Positions 1-7,766 of a DNA stretch of 41,260 bases are shown in pieces. A program made the position numbers and the translations under genes. Every line of letters begins with the position of its first letter. Position 1 is the stretch's first letter. The notes under the pieces were generated by a model. The model was given only the letters and a program-made list of their open reading frames with translations, was not told the origin of the DNA and made no database searches. Location: assembly GCA_947367565.1 (NCBI GenBank), contig CANBEI010000006.1, forward strand, positions 1 to 41,260, written 5' to 3'. This DNA is from an uncultured Candidatus Saccharibacteria bacterium. GTDB taxonomy: Bacteria > Patescibacteriota > Saccharimonadia > Saccharimonadales > Saccharimonadaceae.

Positions 1-97
1 AACCATACGCAACAGTAGATGAATTTGCCGTGCGTGACCATCCATAACCATATTCACCAACAACTCGACCCTGACCAGAAGAAACGATAACGACCCC
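1..97 (-). pseudogene. Fragment of a host surface protein with a WSxTAxSSTxAYG motif (reads GVVIVSSGQGRVVGEYGYGWSRTANSSTVAYG, runs off the window)
   Basis: Minus-strand reading frame open from a TAG at 98-100 to the window edge; GYGWSRTANSSTVAYG resembles the YWSST..SSTNAY motif of paralogous bacterial surface proteins; no start codon inside the fragment. Confidence 0.35.
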
Positions 98-255
98 CTA
101 TTAAGTAAAAAGTTAAAAATCACTTATTGATACTTCCATTATACCTGATTTTCAAAAATTATACAATACCAAAATGCAACATTTTTCAGAAAGTCGCTGC
201 GGATGCCCAAGTCGCCATCTGGTCGCCAAATCCTGCCTAAAGATCCAGCACATTC

Positions 256-300
256 AATAAAAATATCCCTAGCCTTGCAGGATCTAGGGATATTTTTATT
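256..300. terminator. Bidirectional intrinsic terminator after the integrase
   Basis: Perfect 17-bp inverted repeat AATAAAAATATCCCTAG (256-272) / CTAGGGATATTTTTATT (284-300) with an 11-nt loop, 12 nt from the integrase stop. Confidence 0.85.
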
Positions 301-311
301 GACACCACACC

Positions 312-1406
312 TTAAACGCGTGCCATAATACGGTCGTGAGTGAGTTGTAGTTTCGGACTGGACACATGAGTATAGAGTTGAGTAGTTTGTAAGTTTTCGT
401 GGCCGAGAAAGTTCGCGATAGACACAATATCAACCCCTTTTTCTAGCAGATAAGTCGCGAACGAATGGCGCATAGTATGCGGATGGATTTTACAGAAGTC
501 AGAGTCACGGCAAGCCTTTTTGAAGAAGTGGCGCACAGATTGGTCGGTCATCCTCTTATCTTCTTGCGTAGAGATGAACAGTGCCGGGCAGTGGTCGACC
601 CGTGTCGCCAGATATTCATTAAGGGCTTTTTCGGCACGTTTAGAGATAAAACATGGCCGCGAGTTTTTACTCTTACCGCTAATCACGAACTTGCGATTTT
701 TAATACTATCGCGGTCTAATTTTATCAATTCCGACACGCGAATACCGCTACTAAATAATACTTCGCAAATCGCTACATTCCGCAGTCTTGCCTGTTCGCA
801 GAGGTTTATTCTCGGCATTTTCACGATGTCTATAAAATCGCGCACTTCCTCGCGTGATAACCATTCTATCTGTCGCTTCTCGTGTTTAGGAAGTCCGATG
901 AAGCCGGGATTTAATACCTCAAAGCCGCGCATATCTAGCCACTGCAATAATTTCCGTAGCGCAGTCAATGCTTTGCGTACCCCATCCTGTCGTATCCACT
1001 GGCAAAGATACTCGCGATATTTTATTACATCGTCTAGTTCAAGGTCTTGGATCGCTTCAATTTTCTTGCCGATAAACCCATGTCGATTTGGCTCGCCGCT
1101 ACAATAGTTGACGGCTAGTAGTTTCATATATCGCCAGTGTTTGACGGTGTTCGCCGCCATGCCAGAGGGGATGACTTCCGCGTTAATATATTCATCAAAA
1201 GCCTTCGCGACCGTCATGCGCTCGGTCTTTGGTTTTGCTACCTGCACCAGCTGAAACTGCGGTGCAACTGTGCCATTATTAGGCATAGACACTTGCATTG
1301 CTTGTATAATCTGCATACATTGAGCAAAAGTATTAGGGTCTATATTGAGGGTTTGCGCTAAAGTGTTTGTTTGAATTGTGGTTGGTTCCGCGACCGCTGT
1401 CGTCAT
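312..1406 (-). CDS. Tyrosine recombinase / phage integrase
   Basis: C-terminal catalytic pattern ...[12 protein letters not shown]...[42 protein letters not shown]-terminal SAM-like domain; SD GAGGAG upstream. Confidence 0.95.
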   Translation of the reverse strand: MTTAVAEPTTIQTNTLAQTLNIDPNTFAQCMQIIQAMQVSMPNNGTVAPQFQLVQVAKPKTERMTVAKAFDEYINAEVIPSGMAANTVKHWRYMKLLAVNYCSGEPNRHGFIGKKIEAIQDLELDDVIKYREYLCQWIRQDGVRKALTALRKLLQWLDMRGFEVLNPGFIGLPKHEKRQIEWLSREEVRDFIDIVKMPRINLCEQARLRNVAICEVLFSSGIRVSELIKLDRDSIKNRKFVISGKSKNSRPCFISKRAEKALNEYLATRVDHCPALFISTQEDKRMTDQSVRHFFKKACRDSDFCKIHPHTMRHSFATYLLEKGVDIVSIANFLGHENLQTTQLYTHVSSPKLQLTHDRIMARV

Positions 1407-1412
1407 TTTTAC

Positions 1413-1440
1413 TCCTCTATACTTATTACTTTATAGAGGA
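1413..1440 (-). promoter_or_regulatory. Hairpin sequestering the integrase Shine-Dalgarno
   Basis: 9-bp perfect inverted repeat TCCTCTATA/TATAGAGGA; on the minus-strand mRNA its 3' arm contains the AGAGGAG SD next to the integrase ATG at 1406. Confidence 0.6.
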
Positions 1441-1450
1441 AGAACAGAGT

Positions 1451-1852
1451 CTATTTATAGATACCGAGTTTCACCAATTTCTTTGTGCAAATTCTCCCAA
1501 AATAAGCCGGAGGACTCTTGATTGGCTTATTTGTGCGGAGAGTTGTAGCACTCCGAATCGCTTGAATGATGGAATCTCTGCCTATGTGTCGTGCACAGTC
1601 GCAGTAGAATGCCTTGCTTCTCGGTGAGTTAAACACCGCTACTAAGTATTCTGCCGCCTTGTCCACATCTAACTCCGTGGCAACTTCGGGATAGCCGTCA
1701 GCAATATCCGTCTGCGCCGTTGAGTGCGCACAATCCGCCGCGCGTTTTATATGTTCCGCGCGTATCGCGTCCAATCTATTTGTTAATAGTTGATTCATTG
1801 GCAATGAACTTTCCTTTACGGAAAGGCCAATGTCATTGTGCGAATTTGACAT
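1451..1852 (-). CDS. Hypothetical protein in the integrase operon
   Basis: ORF with start chosen at 1852 (MSNSHND...) because AAGGAGG lies just upstream. Confidence 0.6.
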   Translation of the reverse strand: MSNSHNDIGLSVKESSLPMNQLLTNRLDAIRAEHIKRAADCAHSTAQTDIADGYPEVATELDVDKAAEYLVAVFNSPRSKAFYCDCARHIGRDSIIQAIRSATTLRTNKPIKSPPAYFGRICTKKLVKLGIYK

Positions 1853-1878
1853 CTGTTCCTCCTTAATTTTTGCCACGA

Positions 1879-1902
1879 AAAACTCTCCGCTTACAGAGTT
1901 TT
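1879..1902 (-). terminator. Attenuator/terminator-like hairpin in the integrase operon leader
   Basis: 8-bp stem AAAACTCT/AGAGTTTT followed by T on the minus strand, between promoter and SD. Confidence 0.5.
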
Positions 1903-2021
1903 AAGCGACTGATGTTAGAGTATTCTGCTTTCAGCCAAGCGCCGCCGTCAGCATAATACAGTGATAGAGCCTTGCTTATTACACAGTCGGTTCATGACTT
2001 CCGACCATTACCGTTTCAAGC

Positions 2022-2070
2022 AAAAATCCCGTATCTGTTGGCGCACGAACGCGCACTCAGATCGGGATTT
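2022..2070 (-). terminator. Intrinsic terminator in the integrase operon leader
   Basis: Minus strand AAATCCCGATCTG...CAGATaCGGGATTTTTG: 13-bp stem with one bulge, U5 tract. Confidence 0.7.
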
Positions 2071-2109
2071 ACCAATGACTTGTCTAGGGTCACTACAAAT
2101 GTTAGTCTT

Positions 2110-2138
2110 ATTATACTTTACCGCAATGAGAATGTAAA
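2110..2138 (-). promoter_or_regulatory. Sigma70-type promoter driving leftward (integrase) transcription
   Basis: Minus strand TTTACA-N17-TATAAT. Confidence 0.75.
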
Positions 2139-2376
2139 GCACTTTATAGGGCTATTTACTTTCTACCTCCATAATCTCAATGATGGGTGATGGTTTACGC
2201 GCTGCTGCGCGCCGTATTATAAAAGATTAGCCCACCATAGTCATGTTTAAGATTTTTATATTTACCTCTTATCATTACTTATATATTATACTCCTATATC
2301 TGTTGATATGCGAGCATAAGAGATTAAAACTATATGTGAATAACTATAGTTTTACGACTCACTTGCAGAATAATTT

Positions 2377-3723
2377 TTACATATTCTCATATGTTGCCTG
2401 CTTCAATCTTTTGTTATTAACAATCATGCAGACAAATGACATTACTAGCATAGCGATAACGATAGCAAATGTACTGACATTGGTGCCATACCAAATTTCC
2501 TCTGATGTAGTTGCTAAGTTGAATCCAAGTGCTGACTGTATGCCAATAAGTTCTCGATTAAGCACACTAAATGCCGCAACAAGCATGCTCGCCATACAAA
2601 ATGCTAATATAACCGCTCCAATCATTAGTTCCAAGAAATAAAACAAATAGATCATGCGGACTTGCCCAGCAGTTGCCCCAAGACTATAATACAGTGCGAT
2701 GTTTCTCTCGTCTTGATCGACTAGCCTAATACTCGTAAATACTACTACGATTGCTGCAATTAGCCCAAGTGCTATGGATGCTATATTGATGACGAGCTTT
2801 ATGTTCTTTATAATGTATATAGTTTCAGGCGACACTCCTGCTATGATATTTACTGAATATTCTCGATTTGGCAAATTAACATTCATGAATCTACCCTTGC
2901 CGTGCTGAAAGTAGTCATATGCGCTCACATTATCGTCAAAGATTGCAATTAATGATTCGCTTTCTGTTTTTATGCCAGTTAAGTCCTCTAGGGAAGCGCT
3001 TTCGTCCTTTTGCCAATTTTCGCTTTTGCCATTATCTATTACTATCGGTATGCCTTCCGGTGTCGTGATGAACTCAAGAAGTGGATTTAGTATATTGTTA
3101 CTATTGCGCTCTAATTGTTTGAATGAAAGATTCCCGACATGAAAGTTTCCAGAGTTCAGTCCCACGACATAGTATTTTGCGCCGTACGCGTCTGTAAAAG
3201 TCTTGCCGATAATTTCGTTGCGATATTCTTCGTAGTCTTTTTGCTTCTGGGTGGCATTTGTATATTCGGATGGAAAACTTTTACCAAGTAACTGCTCTCC
3301 GAGAAAAGTTGATACTAGCACCGGCGCAGCATCGGCAGGAACTTTATTCATATCAACTTCTACTGCATTTTCTACTAATTCTTTTGGTAAAATTACACTC
3401 CCAAATACACCATATTTCTCTGCATCGCCAAGCACCTTGCCGCCGTACGTCTCGATATCTTCTTGCATCGCTTGATGCGTTACTTGTGGCATAGTATCCT
3501 CTACTACCATGCCTTCCATACTATTCGTTGCTTCAATTATTACTTTACCGTCCGTTATCCGGCTTGCGAGTTTCATATAAGCATTCTCCATGCCCTGAAA
3601 CCATAAATTAATTGTTAAAATAAGCCCAAAAATTACACCCATAACTGCCATAATAATCAAGTTGCGCTTAAAATATATTCTGATGTTTTTTGCGCTAATA
3701 TGTAAAATATCTTTTATTCGCAT
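2377..3723 (-). CDS. FtsX-like ABC transporter permease
   Basis: N-terminal TM, large extracellular domain, three C-terminal TM segments; adjacent to a second permease and an ATPase. Confidence 0.8.
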   Translation of the reverse strand: MRIKDILHISAKNIRIYFKRNLIIMAVMGVIFGLILTINLWFQGMENAYMKLASRITDGKVIIEATNSMEGMVVEDTMPQVTHQAMQEDIETYGGKVLGDAEKYGVFGSVILPKELVENAVEVDMNKVPADAAPVLVSTFLGEQLLGKSFPSEYTNATQKQKDYEEYRNEIIGKTFTDAYGAKYYVVGLNSGNFHVGNLSFKQLERNSNNILNPLLEFITTPEGIPIVIDNGKSENWQKDESASLEDLTGIKTESESLIAIFDDNVSAYDYFQHGKGRFMNVNLPNREYSVNIIAGVSPETIYIIKNIKLVINIASIALGLIAAIVVVFTSIRLVDQDERNIALYYSLGATAGQVRMIYLFYFLELMIGAVILAFCMASMLVAAFSVLNRELIGIQSALGFNLATTSEEIWYGTNVSTFAIVIAMLVMSFVCMIVNNKRLKQATYENM

Positions 3724-3724
3724 A

Positions 3725-4618
3725 TTAATCTCCTTTCAGTTTTTGTGCTATCTTTTTACTTGAGAATTGGTCAAGACAAAGTAAGAATGAAACTGGTGCT
3801 GCCAAAAACATACATAATATTACTTCGACGCACTGTAGATTAACTCCAATTAATATCGGCCAAAAGTTCGGAGCGCTAGGATATATTGTGGCAAGTTGTA
3901 TTAGTAACTGCTTCCAACACACTGCCGTGGCTATTCCGGCTAGCACAAGTGCTAAAGCTATTGCAAAAATTGCCGCCCATACGCAAAGTTCCAATAAATA
4001 AGCAAAGTAAATTAGCAAAAGTTGCCCCTTGGATGCTCCGATTGAACGATATAATACAAAAGTTTTCGTGCTACTTGCGATTAAGTGCGCCATAGTGAAG
4101 GCCAAAATAAATGCCGACACCGCCACTAACACTAGACTAATCGGACGAATAAAGTCTTTGTTTTTATCACGAAAATACTTATACACACCAATCTGATTAC
4201 TAAACAATTCAACTATTTGATAATCGTCGGAATTGTAGTGTAGGTCTTTTTTATCTGATTTACTATAATACTCATAGGCTTTATCTAAGCTAGAGAACTT
4301 TGCTATGATGACGGATTCTGGTATTTCTTCACCAATTTCCGCTTTTTGTTCGTCATTTAGAGTAGCAACCACTCCGCCGAATTTCTGGATGCGATCTGAA
4401 ACTAAAGAAGCCTTGTCATAGCTACTTGCTAGATATACTTCTCCGTTTGTTGCATCTTTTGCGTATTTTAGGGTAGTATTTTCTAAACCTTGGAATATCA
4501 ATAGCGCCGCTAACAATACACCAAACAATATACCGATAGTTACTATTGTTGCTCGGCTACGCGTCTTATAAACAGTAAACTCTCGGTGCGACAGTCTAAA
4601 TAGTTCTTTGAACGTCAT
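3725..4618 (-). CDS. FtsX-like ABC transporter permease (second subunit)
   Basis: Same topology; FVLYRSIGASKGQLLLIYF resembles the FtsX/MacB permease motif; overlaps the ATPase gene. Confidence 0.8.
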   Translation of the reverse strand: MTFKELFRLSHREFTVYKTRSRATIVTIGILFGVLLAALLIFQGLENTTLKYAKDATNGEVYLASSYDKASLVSDRIQKFGGVVATLNDEQKAEIGEEIPESVIIAKFSSLDKAYEYYSKSDKKDLHYNSDDYQIVELFSNQIGVYKYFRDKNKDFIRPISLVLVAVSAFILAFTMAHLIASSTKTFVLYRSIGASKGQLLLIYFAYLLELCVWAAIFAIALALVLAGIATAVCWKQLLIQLATIYPSAPNFWPILIGVNLQCVEVILCMFLAAPVSFLLCLDQFSSKKIAQKLKGD

Positions 4619-5321
4619 TTGTTGCTTTCTGGTTATCCTGCATCGCTGCCGTATTCGATAGTTCGCTTGTAACTATACCGCCACGCACCGTTACGACTTG
4701 TGTTGCGAACTCCAGCACATCGCGACTATGGCTAGCAATGATAATTGTTACCCCCATTTGCTGACGGACATAATTCAAAATCTCCAAAACCGTTTTCGCA
4801 TTATCTTCATCGAGATTACTAGTTGGCTCGTCTGCTAGAATAATTTTAGGACTCAATAGTAATGCTCGTGCGATACAAGCTCGCTCTGCTTGTCCACCCG
4901 ACACTTCTTTGGGTAGATATTTCAAATTATCGGATATACCTAGCATCTGCGCCAGCTGTTCAGCTCTCGTTTTTCTTTCCGCTTCAGGCATACCAGCAAA
5001 AACTCCCGGTAAGGTAATGTTTTCCAGTAACGTGAATTGCGGCTGAAGATATGATCCCTGAAAAATAATTCCAATCTCATGACGATAAAAATTCGTGCGA
5101 TCTTTTGCCGTCAAATTGCCGACATCTTTTCCGTCGACGATGATCTGCCCACTAGTCGGCATCTCCAATCCACCGATTAGATTAAGCAGTGTAGATTTTC
5201 CGGCACCACTTTCGCCACGCAAGACCGTAAAAAAACCGGCGGAGATATTTAGGTTTACGTCCTGAAAGACAACCTTCTCGCCGTAGTGTTTTTTGATGTT
5301 TTGTAATTGAATGATTTCCAT
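4596..5321 (-). CDS. MacB/LolD-like ABC transporter ATP-binding protein
   Basis: Walker A GESGAGKST, signature SGGQAERACIARAL, Walker B IILADEPTSNLD. Confidence 0.95.
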   Translation of the reverse strand: MEIIQLQNIKKHYGEKVVFQDVNLNISAGFFTVLRGESGAGKSTLLNLIGGLEMPTSGQIIVDGKDVGNLTAKDRTNFYRHEIGIIFQGSYLQPQFTLLENITLPGVFAGMPEAERKTRAEQLAQMLGISDNLKYLPKEVSGGQAERACIARALLLSPKIILADEPTSNLDEDNAKTVLEILNYVRQQMGVTIIIASHSRDVLEFATQVVTVRGGIVTSELSNTAAMQDNQKATNDVQRTI

Positions 5322-5347
5322 ATTCTTGCCTTTTTATTTTGGGGTTG

Positions 5348-5369
5348 GGGTGCTCACTACGGAGCACCC
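5348..5369 (-). promoter_or_regulatory. Intercistronic hairpin between secreted-protein gene and transporter genes
   Basis: 8-bp stem GGGTGCTC/GAGCACCC with a 6-nt loop. Confidence 0.5.
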
Positions 5370-5465
5370 ACTGTTTTTTGAGAGAGTTGAATTGATGCGC
5401 GCCAGAACAAAATGTTACAGATATTGCTTAATCTATATTCAGTTGTCTACGAAATAGCGCTTACA

Positions 5466-5942
5466 TCAGTAGGCCCATGCCTCCACTCGTGTAAAACCGG
5501 TTGCCTGTGGCGCTGTGGCATTTTCCAAGATTATCCGATACTCCCCGGACTGGTCTGTTGACCACGTTAAAAGGCTCGGCTGACCGTTGACATACCCGCC
5601 ATTTCTCGGGTCGTATTTGCGCTCAGAAGTCTGATTGCAGGTATAACGATTTCCGACATTCTGCCAAACACCTAAAAATCCTTTGCGCTGAAGTACAACC
5701 TGATATGTTCCGTTTGACGGAGATGTCGCTACGCAGTAGAACTTGATCCCACTCGTATTGATGTTGGTACCGGGGCTCATCTGCCCTAAGTCGATTACTT
5801 TTCTGCCGGTACTCTGCATCCATGTAAAATCATTGATGTTCTTTGCGAATGCCGTTGTTGCCATTACAGTGCACAACATTAATACAGCCATTATGGCTGT
5901 AAACAGGCGCTTGGCGCCTGTTTTTCTTTTTGTAGCTGTCAT
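5466..5942 (-). CDS. Small secreted protein with Sec signal peptide, ABC-transporter partner
   Basis: Start at 5942 (MTATKRKTGAKRLFTAIMAVLMLCTVMATTAFAKN) has SD AAGGAGG at 5958-5952; signal peptide ending AFA-K; mature domain looks beta-rich. Confidence 0.8.
   Translation of the reverse strand: MTATKRKTGAKRLFTAIMAVLMLCTVMATTAFAKNINDFTWMQSTGRKVIDLGQMSPGTNINTSGIKFYCVATSPSNGTYQVVLQRKGFLGVWQNVGNRYTCNQTSERKYDPRNGGYVNGQPSLLTWSTDQSGEYRIILENATAPQATGFTRVEAWAY
5883..5923. repeat. Two abutting perfect palindromes within the signal-peptide codons
   Basis: TACAGCCAT-T-ATGGCTGTA (5883-5901) and AAACAGGCGC-TTG-GCGCCTGTTT (5901-5923). Confidence 0.85.
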
Positions 5943-5999
5943 ATAGGAAAACCTCCTTGCTAAAGGGCACGCAATATCAATCACTCTCTCGTAAAGATC

Positions 6000-6049
6000 G
6001 TGCGTCACCGCACATATCGAATTATACTCGAATATTCGATATAAATCAA
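6000..6049 (-). promoter_or_regulatory. Cargo operon promoter with nested palindromic operator and 5'-terminal hairpin
   Basis: TTGATT-N17-TATAAT on the minus strand; palindrome TCGAATATTCGA (6028-6039) and IR ATATCGAAT/ATTCGATAT (6014-6022/6034-6042); GTGCG-GTGA-CGCAC hairpin (6013-6000) at the predicted 5' end. Confidence 0.65.
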
Positions 6050-6068
6050 TGGCATTTTTATTTATCCA

Positions 6069-7313
6069 TTAGACCTTCTTCACATCCTCCAGTCGCATCG
6101 CTGCCCAAATCTGCCCACGTGCACCTAACACCACTCTATCCTGTCCTTCTTCTACATCTTGTACAACATAGTAAACATCGTCATATTGTTTAAGGTGCCG
6201 TCCGTCATAATCTACTAGACGCAGTGGCCGGACATTCTCGCCCTTATGAAAAATCAGTGACTTGTTGGGACTATTGCTTGGTTGTGTTGCTGGCTTGGTG
6301 GCAGTGTTTGGAGTCGCCGTATTTTGCGGTTTATTCGCCGTCTGCGCTGGCTTGGTGGTCGTAGTGGTATTCTGGGTTAGCATGGCTTTCGGGCAGGCAT
6401 AGCGCGCTCCTACTGCGTCTAGGTTGAGATAGTGCGTGCCGGTGGCGAGTGGTTGCCAGTTCGCGTCATTGACGAGGTTTTGCACTGCGTTTTTTACTAG
6501 ACCTGTATGTCCATATTGCCCGGATTTATAGGAGAAAATCGCGCCGTCCATCTTCGTGCATTCCACCCAGCCGAGTTTCTGGATCAGGTAGTCCACCATC
6601 TTATCGCCGTTGCACGGTCCGTAGTCGGGGTGTGGTGCATAGTTCATTCGGATACCAGTCGCGAGATACCACGCGTATTTGGAACATTGCCAGCCTTTGC
6701 CATTATCTTTGTCGCCATCGGGAAGAATACGGTTTATCGGCAGAGTTTCCGACCCTTGCCCGACTTCTATTGCTTCGGCTCCCGCCACGATTTCCGCAAC
6801 TTCTTCCGCGCTTGGTTCGGCAGCCGTTTCAGTCTGCTCCTCATCCGTGGTGTGCTTCGGAGTAATGGCTTCGGCAAAGGCGCGGAAGTTCTCCTCTACA
6901 TCCTGTGCGATACCTTGCCAATCAATTCCATTCGGGTCTATCTCTAGTTCTATCGGTTCAGTATGGAGTGTATCGATGAAGTTCTTAAAGTTATTGTAGG
7001 CTTTGCTTGCATAGCCAGCACTAGCTTTTGCAGTCAGTACCGCCACTCCGCCGACACTAAATATGTCAGCCAGTTTAGACACATCTGCGCCCAGCCTAGC
7101 GCAATACCAGTCTATCAGGTTGATGGCGATAGTAATCGCACCAAGAAATCCCAGTCGCAGGATAACTTTCAGCAAATCTTCCCAGAACCTCCGCCAACTC
7201 CACTCGCGCGTTTTAGAATAAGCCACATTAAACGCACCGCTAAGCAGCCACGCGACATAAGTGACTCCAATAATCGCCGCTCCGATATAAACTGTAATAA
7301 GTTGCTCTATCAT
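6069..7313 (-). CDS. Membrane-anchored (holin-like N-terminus) CHAP endolysin
   Basis: N-terminal TM helices; GWQCSKYAWYLATG...GQYGHTGLVKN typical of CHAP; C-terminal wall-binding-like GENVRPLRLVDYDGRHL...VVLGARGQIWAAM. Confidence 0.75.
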   Translation of the reverse strand: MIEQLITVYIGAAIIGVTYVAWLLSGAFNVAYSKTREWSWRRFWEDLLKVILRLGFLGAITIAINLIDWYCARLGADVSKLADIFSVGGVAVLTAKASAGYASKAYNNFKNFIDTLHTEPIELEIDPNGIDWQGIAQDVEENFRAFAEAITPKHTTDEEQTETAAEPSAEEVAEIVAGAEAIEVGQGSETLPINRILPDGDKDNGKGWQCSKYAWYLATGIRMNYAPHPDYGPCNGDKMVDYLIQKLGWVECTKMDGAIFSYKSGQYGHTGLVKNAVQNLVNDANWQPLATGTHYLNLDAVGARYACPKAMLTQNTTTTTKPAQTANKPQNTATPNTATKPATQPSNSPNKSLIFHKGENVRPLRLVDYDGRHLKQYDDVYYVVQDVEEGQDRVVLGARGQIWAAMRLEDVKKV

Positions 7314-7370
7314 ATTTTTCTCCTTTTGTGGGAACGAAATCCCGATTTATTTAACATTTTGTTCAATAAC

Positions 7371-7766
7371 TCATACTTTCTTCATCGCTACCTCTGGATT
7401 CTTCATATAAAACTCCAAGTCGTTATGTTCGGTATAAAGTTTGCTAATGTCTATGCGGTGCGTTAGCGCCCAGACCGCGAATGGTCGGCTAGCATACGAG
7501 TTTCCGCCGAGATCTAAGAAATAATGCTTCGCGATATTCATAATTTCTTCGGTATTGTCGCTATCCGTCCGAATCGCCGTCAGCAGGTCATTGCGTTCAC
7601 TAATCAAGGCTTCGCATGCTTGTCGTTGTTCTACTCGCGCTAATCGCTCCATAATCTCTTGATTTTCCGCCTTGCTTCGCGTGCCGACTTTCGCGACCGC
7701 CACTGTGCCGGCCGCCGTAATCGCCGCACAAATAATCGTTGCTAACCACCTTTCTGCGCCTTGCAC
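7371..7766 (-). CDS. Small TM/coiled-coil phage protein (holin/lysis accessory candidate)
   Basis: N-terminal TM followed by coiled coil, between portal and endolysin. Confidence 0.5.
   Translation of the reverse strand: MQGAERWLATIICAAITAAGTVAVAKVGTRSKAENQEIMERLARVEQRQACEALISERNDLLTAIRTDSDNTEEIMNIAKHYFLDLGGNSYASRPFAVWALTHRIDISKLYTEHNDLEFYMKNPEVAMKKV

Noticed and set aside
465-1361. Plus-strand ORFs (465-719, 520-1107, 1137-1361) opposite the integrase
   Set aside because: Shadow ORFs antisense to a clear tyrosine recombinase; no promoter or SD.
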